64,000 nucleotides of DNA, taken from contig CAJTLS010000013.1 of the NCBI GenBank assembly GCA_910577295.1, positions 3,022 through 67,021 on the forward strand. The letters run 5' to 3'. The position numbers and the translations under genes are program-made. The notes beneath the pieces were generated by a model that searched no databases, had not been told where the DNA came from, and saw only the letters and a program-made list of their open reading frames with translations. Shown here in pieces: positions 1 to 5,953 of this stretch (positions are counted from its first letter, which is position 1; every line of letters starts with the position of its first letter). Source of the stretch: an uncultured Eubacterium sp. Its GTDB lineage: Bacteria > Bacillota > Clostridia > Lachnospirales > Lachnospiraceae.

Positions 1-528
1 CTGCTTTGAGATTCCTTCGCTGCAAAGCGGCATGGAAATAATCGCTCCCTCCGGAAAATTTTGTATCGCAATACCAATCGCCAACGCAAAAGCTCCTGTT
101 ATCGTAATCCCCGCATTCCCCATCAGCGCTCCCGCAAACGTTACACCAACGGCCATCCCCTCGGGAATGTTGTGCAGCGTAACCGACAATACAAGCATCG
201 TACATCTCCCCCATCTTGTTTTTACCCCCTCCGGCCTGTCGCTGTCCATATGCAAATGGGGAATTAAACTGTCTAACAAAAGCAGGAAAAGTATTCCCAA
301 AATGAAGCCTGCTGCTGCCGGAATCCACGGAACAGAACCTTGTTCTGCCGCCATATCAATGGATGGAATCAAAAGGGACCAGACAGAAGCGGCAATCATC
401 ACACCGGAAGCAAAGCCAAGCAGTAACTTCTCTAATCTTGCATTCATACTTCCTCTCATTAAAAACACCATAGCAGCTCCTAATGCTGTTCCAAAGAAAG
501 GAATACTAAGTCCGCTCCAAATCATCAT
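1..528 (-). CDS. ZIP-family metal transporter, 3' end outside the window
   Basis: Inner-membrane metal (zinc-type) importer of the ZIP/ZupT family. The visible 176 residues show hydrophobic helices and the two family signatures on successive helices: HNIPEG near residue 120 and QNFPEG near residue 158, whose His, Asn and Glu residues form the metal path. An acidic/His stretch (HLHMDSD) lies in the preceding loop. The start is the first of two adjacent ATG codons, 6 nt after AGGAGG. The reading frame stays open to base 1, so the C-terminal helices are missing from view. The gene lies downstream of two terminators and is probably not part of the spoVA operon. Family call is firm; metal specificity is inferred. 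Confidence 0.85.
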   Translation of the reverse strand, partial: MMIWSGLSIPFFGTALGAAMVFLMRGSMNARLEKLLLGFASGVMIAASVWSLLIPSIDMAAEQGSVPWIPAAAGFILGILFLLLLDSLIPHLHMDSDRPEGVKTRWGRCTMLVLSVTLHNIPEGMAVGVTFAGALMGNAGITITGAFALAIGIAIQNFPEGAIISMPLCSEGISKQ

Positions 529-617
529 TCTACTCCTCCTTTGGGACAACATAATCCTTTTTTTCCTTCTACTACTGATATATGCACTTGTATGTCAATG
601 TGAGTTTAAACTTTCCC

Positions 618-655
618 ATAAAAAAAGCGGCGATTGAAATACACGCCGCTCCAAA
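618..655 (-). terminator. Rho-independent terminator, second of a tandem pair
   Basis: Read on the minus strand, a 7-bp stem (AGCGGCG at 644-650 pairing with CGCCGCT at 626-632) is followed by a run of seven T. It is a near-exact copy (one mismatch in 36) of the terminator at 705-741, so transcripts leaving spoVAC meet two of them. Confidence 0.75.
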
Positions 656-741
656 AAACACTTCGTGTTTTTCGCTCCGCACAGGACACCCTCACCCTAT
701 AAGATAAAAAAGCGGCGGTTGAAATACACGCCGCTCCAAAA
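621..741. repeat. Tandem 36-bp repeat enclosing hairpins, member of a dispersed repeat family
   Basis: Bases 621-656 and 706-741 are the same 36-bp unit with one difference. Between them lie a small hairpin (653-672) and a GTGCGGAGCG-type block on the minus strand (671-682) followed by TATAAGAT on the plus strand (698-705). The same block order, with diverged sequence, recurs at 14838-14960 after the SGNH esterase gene. The interval 529-765 holds no gene that I can support. Confidence 0.75.
705..741 (-). terminator. Rho-independent terminator after spoVAC
   Basis: Stem AGCGGCG/CGCCGCT (729-735 with 711-717) followed on the minus strand by six T. It lies 25-60 nt past the spoVAC stop and would end the sporulation operon. 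Confidence 0.8.
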
Positions 742-765
742 GAACACTTTTACGTTTGCAGGCGG

Positions 766-1260
766 TTAGCCAAATAACTTTCCAACCCAGTATATTACCC
801 CCAATATCCAGCTGCAGAATACACCGTACAAAATGACCGGCCCCGCTATCGTAAAGATTTTGCAGCCGACGCCGAACACCCACCCCTCTTCTTTGAACTC
901 AATGGCCGGTGCAGCGACAGAATTGGCAAAACCGGTAATTGGAACAATCGTTCCCGCTCCGGCAAAATTAGCCAGCTTCTGATACTGATTCAACCCGGTA
1001 AACAGAATGCTCAGAAAAATAAGCGATAAGGTAGTATAGAGCGTAGCCGTATCTTTGACTAATCCAACATTCATATACATATTTGTCAGACATTGCCCTA
1101 ATACACATATAAGTCCGCCAATCAAATAAGCCTTACACAAGTTAATAAACCAACTCTTTTTCGGCGTATTTTCTTTTACATATTCGTTGTATTTCTTATC
1201 TTTTTTTTGAGGTTCCCGCTCACGGATTACCTCTTTGATATTTACTTTTTCCTTCGACAT
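766..1260 (-). CDS. spoVAC: Stage V sporulation protein AC
   Basis: Membrane subunit of the SpoVA channel, which moves Ca-dipicolinate into the spore core and releases it at germination; the protein sits in the spore inner membrane. 164 residues, with a charged N-terminus and then about four hydrophobic helices including the conserved stretch FAGAGTIVPITGFANSVAAP, typical of SpoVAC. I chose the ATG at 1260 because AAAGGAG stands 6 nt upstream; an in-frame ATG at 1278 also follows a GGAGG and would add six residues. The gene is separated from spoVAB by a structured element (1286-1424). No spoVAD or spoVAE follows: the operon ends here in two terminators. Confidence 0.9.
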   Translation of the reverse strand: MSKEKVNIKEVIREREPQKKDKKYNEYVKENTPKKSWFINLCKAYLIGGLICVLGQCLTNMYMNVGLVKDTATLYTTLSLIFLSILFTGLNQYQKLANFAGAGTIVPITGFANSVAAPAIEFKEEGWVFGVGCKIFTIAGPVILYGVFCSWILGVIYWVGKLFG

Positions 1261-1285
1261 TCCTTTACTCCTTTCCATCAACCTA

Positions 1286-1424
1286 ATCCTCCATTCCGAA
1301 GCGAAGCGGAGGAGGCACGAGCAAAAAGCAGCATAGCTGTTTTTGCTCTGTGCATTAATACTATTTGTGACGCTTCGGCACAAATAGTGGATTGAAAAAT
1401 AAGCTATTGAGCTTACTTTTCAAT
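1286..1424 (-). ncRNA. Candidate pseudoknot-forming structured element (copy A) in the spoVA operon
   Basis: On the minus strand, in order: hairpin 1391-1424 right after the spoVAB stop; hairpin with 9-bp stem 1379-1387/1361-1369; hairpin 1315-1353 with long A/T-rich arms; then segment 1296-1303. The loop of the second hairpin (1371-1378, CGCTTCGG on the plus strand) is the exact reverse complement of 1296-1303 (CCGAAGCG), so loop and upstream segment can form a pseudoknot. The element ends in GGAATGGAGGATTA, whose GGAGG is a possible ribosome binding site for spoVAC. Copy B at 44260-44393 has the same architecture with compensated changes. Whether it acts as RNA is inference. Confidence 0.55.
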
Positions 1425-1841
1425 TTATTTCCAGAAAAATTCAAAAACCGTACCGAGGAATTTTCCGGTCATCAACGCTACTACCAAAATGGGAAAACCC
1501 TCTTTTAATTGAAAGCGGTTGACAAAGATTGGCAGTAGCCGCAGCATCTCCGCAAGGGCCATAGCCAGACAGCCGACATAAATCCCCGCTCCCAGTCCAA
1601 AAAGGGGAAGTAATAAACTCATTCCCGGCAGCGGTATTTGGAACAGCAGCCAGATATTTCCGAGCGTTCCTCCTAAAATTATCATTCTCTCATAACAGAT
1701 TATGTGCCTTTGCGTTTTTGTCCTTGCCGCCATGCGGGGAACGATTCCGAGCATGGTAATAAAGGCAAATACTCCGGCCGCCACAGCAAACCCGCTGCTC
1801 AATCCGAGAATAACCAACAGGCACCATTTAATTGCTATCAA
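1425..1841 (-). CDS. spoVAB: Stage V sporulation protein AB
   Basis: Small integral membrane protein of the SpoVA dipicolinate-channel operon. With the start used here it has 138 residues, close to the 141 usual in Bacillus. It is almost entirely hydrophobic, with about four helices and the pattern GIVPRMAARTKT in a cytoplasmic loop. The start is inferred as a TTG (1841) because GGAGG lies 9 nt upstream and an ATG at 1871 would create a long overlap with spoVAA. With TTG the overlap with spoVAA is 14 bp, which suggests translational coupling. It follows spoVAA and precedes spoVAC, the canonical order. Confidence 0.85.
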   Translation of the reverse strand: MIAIKWCLLVILGLSSGFAVAAGVFAFITMLGIVPRMAARTKTQRHIICYERMIILGGTLGNIWLLFQIPLPGMSLLLPLFGLGAGIYVGCLAMALAEMLRLLPIFVNRFQLKEGFPILVVALMTGKFLGTVFEFFWK

Positions 1842-2460
1842 TCGTGTGTCCCTCCCTTGAAGCTTTGGCAATCAACGCTTTGTTTACCTGCTCCTCATAA
1901 GTATGCATCTCTACCTGTATCGGAGTCGGATCGTCTTTAATTTTGCGGCGGCGGAAATGATTATAAAATATTAAAATACCGACTGGCAATCCGATGGCAT
2001 AACAAATTTCTATGATAGAACCGCCCGACTTATCCACTCCCATTACGAGCTTATACATTTTATCAAATACATCTCCGACACTGACGTCCTCATTAAATGT
2101 CATAATCGTAAACGCCGCACCGAAAAAAATGACGAGTGAGACTAAAATGGTCTTTACATATTCCATTGTCTTGCTGCATTCTTTTTTATCCGGATGCTCA
2201 TAGTCGATAACAAAATCACTTTCTCCTAAATTTTCAATCTCCAAATCCGGATAGATTTTATGAATGCCCTCATATACTTTGGCAATGGTAAACATCGTCT
2301 TCTGCGGCGAATCATTGGGCAGCGTGTAAAAAGTTTCTTTTTCCAGTTTTTGCACAATACTCTTGTTCGTACAGTAAAGTGTAGCAATGTCTTTGAACGT
2401 AATTGCCCTTTTTGACACCGGTATATTCTGCTCCACTTTTACATATAGTATTTCTTGCAT
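1828..2460 (-). CDS. spoVAA: Stage V sporulation protein AA
   Basis: First SpoVA channel subunit, 210 residues, about the length of Bacillus SpoVAA. A soluble N-terminal half (residues 1-100, containing the conserved start MQEILYVKVEQNIPV) precedes two membrane helices (about 105-125 and 150-170) and a charged C-terminal tail. The ATG at 2460 overlaps the end of the upstream small ORF by 22 bp out of frame, with GAAGGAG just upstream. It lies in the same transcription unit as sigF, with no terminator between, so the operon may be read first with spoIIA and again in the forespore. Confidence 0.9.
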   Translation of the reverse strand: MQEILYVKVEQNIPVSKRAITFKDIATLYCTNKSIVQKLEKETFYTLPNDSPQKTMFTIAKVYEGIHKIYPDLEIENLGESDFVIDYEHPDKKECSKTMEYVKTILVSLVIFFGAAFTIMTFNEDVSVGDVFDKMYKLVMGVDKSGGSIIEICYAIGLPVGILIFYNHFRRRKIKDDPTPIQVEMHTYEEQVNKALIAKASREGHTIDSN

Positions 2461-2594
2461 TCTATATACTCCTTCACTAAAGTTCCTTTACCTTTCGGCG
2501 AGGTTTCTTCCTGATTCTGATTGGAACGGTACAACACAATGGTAGCAACAGCAAGTAACGCAATCGCAAGCGTTACAATACCGACCTTTTTCAT
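2439..2594 (-). CDS. 51-residue single-pass membrane protein between sigF and spoVAA
   Basis: Short ORF with a clean ribosome binding site (GAAAGGAAG, 8 nt before ATG). The product has a Lys-Lys N-terminus, one hydrophobic helix of about 20 residues (VGIVTLAIALLAVATIVLY) and a short polar tail rich in Gln, Glu and Lys. Its last codons overlap the spoVAA start in another frame, which fits translational coupling. I do not recognise the family. Context suggests a sporulation-linked membrane peptide, but it could be a chance ORF; the helix, the site and the position argue for a real gene. Confidence 0.6.
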   Translation of the reverse strand: MKKVGIVTLAIALLAVATIVLYRSNQNQEETSPKGKGTLVKEYIECKKYYM

Positions 2595-2643
2595 ACACAA
2601 CACTTCCTTTCGGTATTACCATTGCCATTTACAAAAAAAATAT

Positions 2644-3369
2644 TCATTGTCTTTGTAAGATACATTTTTTCCTCATACTGCCCAATACCCGCTTTTCCAG
2701 ACGACTCACCTGAACCTGACTCAGTCCCAGTATACTGGCGATTTGCGTTTGCGTCTTTTCTTCAAAATAACGCATATGAATAATCTGTCTTTCCTGTTCA
2801 TCCAGCTCTGCCAGCAACTGTTCGAGCAAAAGCTGATTTACTACTGTTTCCGCCTCATCTTTGTCTGACGGTATGCGCTCCATCAGCGATATCTCACTTC
2901 CCTCCTTTTGAAAAACGGTCTTGTGTAATGATTCTACTTCGTTTCCGGCCTCCAAAGCCAGAACAATATCCTCCCTCTTCATCTCCGTCGCCGCGCTTAA
3001 TTCCTCCAGTGTTGCCTCCCGCCCTAATTCGGCAGCGAGACTTTCGGCCACACGCCTTATATGAATCCCGTTCTCTTTCAGCGTCCGGCTCACTTTTACC
3101 ATCCCGTCGTCACGCATAAAACGCTTAATCTCACCACTTATCATGGGAACGGCATATGTGGAGAATTTGACATCAAAATTCCAATTAAAATTATCGACTG
3201 CCTTAATGAGGCCGATGGCTCCGATTTGGCGCAAATCTTCCAAATCATGCCCCCTGCCGGCAAACCGTTTTACGATACTATACACCAATGGCATATTTTC
3301 CTTTATCACCTGTTCTCTCGCCAATTTATCCCCTGCTCGTGAACGTTTAATCAGTTCTATGGTTTCCAT
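2644..3369 (-). CDS. sigF: Forespore RNA polymerase sigma factor F
   Basis: First compartment-specific sigma factor of sporulation, held inactive by SpoIIAB until septation. 241 residues with sigma-70 region 2 (about 20-90; EDLRQIGAIGLIKAVDNF is the core-binding signature), region 3 (about 100-160) and region 4 helix-turn-helix at the C-terminus (TQTQIASILGLSQVQVSRLEKR). The start is the ATG at 3369 with GAGGGAG 7 nt upstream. It lies 12 bp after spoIIAB in the standard order AA-AB-sigF. SigG is the closest alternative, but the partner genes decide for SigF. Confidence 0.95.
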   Translation of the reverse strand: METIELIKRSRAGDKLAREQVIKENMPLVYSIVKRFAGRGHDLEDLRQIGAIGLIKAVDNFNWNFDVKFSTYAVPMISGEIKRFMRDDGMVKVSRTLKENGIHIRRVAESLAAELGREATLEELSAATEMKREDIVLALEAGNEVESLHKTVFQKEGSEISLMERIPSDKDEAETVVNQLLLEQLLAELDEQERQIIHMRYFEEKTQTQIASILGLSQVQVSRLEKRVLGSMRKKCILQRQ

Positions 3370-3381
3370 TGGCAAACTCCC

Positions 3382-3822
3382 TCAAGTCAATACAAATGCA
3401 CTATATATTTTTTTCTTCATAACAATTGTTGTTCCCTGACTGAGACGGGAGTCTACACGCAATTCGTCCATGAACGCCTCCATAAAGGCAAATCCCATCC
3501 CTGAGCGCTCCATCTCCGGACGCGTTGTATATAACGGCTCCATTGCCTTTTCAATGTCTGGAATACCAACTCCCCAATCCTGCACTTCAATCCCAATCGT
3601 AGTATCTTCAATCCAGCTATGTATGCGGATTTTCCCCTGTTTCCCCTCATATCCGTGAATGATTGCATTCGTAACCGCCTCGGATACGGCAGTCTTCACA
3701 TCTGCGAGTTCTTCCAATGTCGGGTCTAGTCTGGCAAGAAAGGCAGCTACTACCGTTCTCGCCAGACTCTCATTTTCGGAACTACTGTCAAATTCAAACG
3801 TAATTTCTGTCTTTTCCATCAT
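3382..3822 (-). CDS. spoIIAB: Anti-sigma F factor, serine kinase
   Basis: GHKL-fold kinase that binds SigF and phosphorylates the Ser of SpoIIAA. 146 residues; the ATP-binding motifs are visible as EAVTNAIIHGY (N box, about residues 48-58), DWGVGIPD (G1 box, about 82-89) and RSGMGFAFME (G2 box, about 105-114). The ATG overlaps the spoIIAA stop as ATGA, so the two are translationally coupled and would be made in matched amounts, as expected for a partner-switching module. A second ATG follows immediately and could be used. Confidence 0.95.
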   Translation of the reverse strand: MMEKTEITFEFDSSSENESLARTVVAAFLARLDPTLEELADVKTAVSEAVTNAIIHGYEGKQGKIRIHSWIEDTTIGIEVQDWGVGIPDIEKAMEPLYTTRPEMERSGMGFAFMEAFMDELRVDSRLSQGTTIVMKKKIYSAFVLT

Positions 3823-4148
3823 AATGACTCTGTCCTTTCCTGATATTTCGGTATAATACGGTATAAACCAGACATTTGAAAAATGCGGTCAACATTTTTT
3901 CCGATTCCGGTCACAAAAGTGCAGCCACCGAGAAAATTCATCTTCCGGTGCCGGCCCATCACCATACCGATTCCCGAACTATCCATAAAAGTAATTCCGG
4001 AAAAATCAAATACAAGCGTTCGTATACTTCCTTTCTCAATTTGCATGTCCACCATGCGGCTGACCTGCGCTGCAATATGATGGTCCAGCTCCTGACTGAT
4101 GTGTACCGTCATCTGGGAGCCGTTGCGCTCCATTGTAAATTGCTCCAT
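3819..4148 (-). CDS. spoIIAA: Anti-sigma F factor antagonist (STAS domain)
   Basis: STAS-domain protein that, when unphosphorylated, binds SpoIIAB and frees SigF. 109 residues, one domain. The phosphorylated serine sits in FMDSSGIGMVMGRH (about residues 55-68), the hallmark sequence of SpoIIAA. The start ATG has AGGAGG 9 nt upstream. It is the first gene of the sporulation operon. The terminator of the preceding TPR gene lies just 24 bp upstream, so the operon promoter must overlap or precede that terminator; I could not identify a convincing SigH-type promoter there. Confidence 0.95.
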   Translation of the reverse strand: MEQFTMERNGSQMTVHISQELDHHIAAQVSRMVDMQIEKGSIRTLVFDFSGITFMDSSGIGMVMGRHRKMNFLGGCTFVTGIGKNVDRIFQMSGLYRIIPKYQERTESL

Positions 4149-4171
4149 ATCTCATATATCCTCCTGCTACT

Positions 4172-4215
4172 AAAAATAAAAAGACTTACAAAAGAACCTG
4201 TCTTCCGTAAGTCTT
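4172..4215 (-). terminator. Rho-independent terminator of the TPR gene
   Basis: Minus strand: AAGACTTAC (4207-4215) pairs with GTAAGTCTT (4181-4189), followed by TTTATTTTT. It separates the TPR gene from spoIIAA. Confidence 0.85.
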
Positions 4216-4243
4216 CTAACCTGCCTATTCGATTTATCCCTTG

Positions 4244-5671
4244 TTATTCTGCTGCCGGAGAAGCGGTCGCTCCCGTGTCGTTATCTTTAAGCGCATCTTT
4301 CACTTCCTCGAGACGCGCCTCTGCCTGCGTCGCCAAAGCCGTCGTATCGTTGACTTTAATCGCTTTTTCATACCACTTCTTCGCATTTTTCATATCGTTT
4401 TGCTTCTGATAACAATATGCCATATAATACATGGCTGACTGATTTTCTTTATCCAGCTTTAATACTTTCTTGAACGTGGTAACCGCACTGCTGTATGACT
4501 GCCGCATCTCGTTTCTTCCCTGTGACACCAACTGCGAAATCTGTGCCTCCGTGACCGCTCCAATCTTCGTATACAGCGTCTGTGCCTCCTCTGTCGCAAA
4601 ATCGGTTTTTTTACAGCCGGCAACTTCTACCGCCGCCTGAATCTTGTCATTATCCAAATAATATTGTAAGCCTTTGAGCAGTTTTTCATAACTGCGGGAT
4701 TGCTTCTGTGCCAGAGAGTCGGCATCCTGTATTTGCTTCTTCAGCTCTTTTAATTCCTCTTCCAGTTCAGCTTTTTCTTTCTCCAAACCAGAAATCTGCG
4801 AAGACTGCACGGCCAACTGCTCATTGGTATCAGACATCTGCGTACCGCTGTCGCCACTCTTCTGTAACGTCGGCTGGATTAGTATAAAGGACACAGCAAG
4901 TCCTAAAATGGCTCCGATAATCACATAGAGAACCGGCATCAGAGATTTCTTCTCTTCTTTGTAAGAGCCAACCGGAGTAACATTTGCCAGAGGGTCTTTT
5001 TTAGGAGCTTTTTTCACTGTTCCTGTATCTTTTGCCCTGTTGGAGCCGCCAATCTTCTCTCCAACCTCCTGCATATAACGAAGCGTAGTCGTATTGTTAA
5101 AATCAATCCTGCCCGCCCGATTCAGACATTTTGCTGCCTTCTGATAATCTTCATCGTGAATATACAAAAGTGCAAGCAGTTGCTGTGCCCGAACAAAATG
5201 AGCATTTAAACTGACTACCTTTTTTAACTGGATGATGGCCAAATCCTCATTTCCGGATTTTGCCGCAGACAATGCGGAATTGTATTTCTTAATCGTCTGG
5301 TTCGTAGCGTCTAGCGCCGTCTGATTTTTCTGAATGATATTAATATAATAGTCGGCCTCATTATCGTCCGGCTGTAAATATTTGCTCAACACCCATTCAC
5401 TGAGAGCAGTTACCGTCTCACCCATCTCATAATAAATCAGTCCCAGTAAATTTCTTGCATTAGCATTTTTTTTATCGAACTGCAAACTCTTTTTGAGAAC
5501 CACTATAGCTCCTGACAAATCCCGAACCCGTGCTTTCTCCAGACCTATATTATAATAAGTATTGGAGAGTCTGCGCACAAAGTACATCACAGATAAGTCT
5601 TGTCCACAAAAACTGCAAAGTGAAGCAGCTTCCCTGACTGTGGCGTCACATCTTGGACATCTCATTGTCAT
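4244..5671 (-). CDS. Zinc-ribbon, TPR-repeat membrane protein
   Basis: 475 residues. The N-terminus carries a zinc ribbon with two CxxC pairs (CPRC and CSFC). Residues about 30-190 form tetratricopeptide repeats, followed by a basic linker, one membrane helix (about 242-264), a strongly charged coiled coil (about 290-325, rich in Glu and Lys), and a C-terminal TPR pair (about 385-450). Such proteins act as assembly or tethering scaffolds; the partner is not known. Either of two in-frame ATGs (5671 or 5665) could start it after GGGAGG. It is co-directional with, and 18 bp after, a 47-residue ORF. No catalytic motif is visible, so function is left open. Confidence 0.7.
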   Translation of the reverse strand: MTMRCPRCDATVREAASLCSFCGQDLSVMYFVRRLSNTYYNIGLEKARVRDLSGAIVVLKKSLQFDKKNANARNLLGLIYYEMGETVTALSEWVLSKYLQPDDNEADYYINIIQKNQTALDATNQTIKKYNSALSAAKSGNEDLAIIQLKKVVSLNAHFVRAQQLLALLYIHDEDYQKAAKCLNRAGRIDFNNTTTLRYMQEVGEKIGGSNRAKDTGTVKKAPKKDPLANVTPVGSYKEEKKSLMPVLYVIIGAILGLAVSFILIQPTLQKSGDSGTQMSDTNEQLAVQSSQISGLEKEKAELEEELKELKKQIQDADSLAQKQSRSYEKLLKGLQYYLDNDKIQAAVEVAGCKKTDFATEEAQTLYTKIGAVTEAQISQLVSQGRNEMRQSYSSAVTTFKKVLKLDKENQSAMYYMAYCYQKQNDMKNAKKWYEKAIKVNDTTALATQAEARLEEVKDALKDNDTGATASPAAE

Positions 5672-5689
5672 GCTTCCTCCCTATCTGTA

Positions 5690-5833
5690 TTACAAAGTTC
5701 CCTTGGCATCCTGAATCAGTTCTTTTATAATATCCGTCACATCTGCTAAATTATTATTATATACAACGTCTTCCACTTGTTCTACGTCCATACTCGGCTG
5801 GAATTTCTCAAGTTCCTTTTCAAAATTCAGCAT
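5690..5833 (-). CDS. 47-residue acidic protein preceding the TPR gene
   Basis: ATG preceded by AGGAGGG at 7 nt, an excellent ribosome binding site, and an open frame ending 18 bp before the TPR gene. The product is acidic (FEKELEKFQPS, DVEQVEDVV, DVTDIIKELIQDAK) and predicted to be mostly helical, without a signal peptide or membrane helix. I do not recognise it. The tight spacing suggests it is made with the zinc-ribbon/TPR protein and may bind it. Confidence 0.6.
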   Translation of the reverse strand: MLNFEKELEKFQPSMDVEQVEDVVYNNNLADVTDIIKELIQDAKGTL

Positions 5834-5915
5834 TCTTGCACCCTCCTAAATTATACTCTTATCAATTACTGGTATTTTCGATTCTCCATGTAACAATAAT
5901 ACAGATTTTCATTCT

Positions 5916-5953
5916 AAAAAGCAAGTAAGAAATGTCGGAAAAATTCGACATTT
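5916..5953 (-). terminator. Probable valS terminator
   Basis: AAATGTCG/CGACATTT stem (5946-5953 with 5930-5937) starting at the valS stop codon. The U-rich tract (CTTTTT) comes about 10 nt after the stem, which is later than ideal, so efficiency is doubtful. Confidence 0.45.

Noticed and set aside
32..637. Long plus-strand frame opposite the ZIP transporter gene
   Set aside because: It mirrors the minus-strand coding sequence, whose translation has clear ZIP motifs and a good start; the plus frame has no recognisable protein features.
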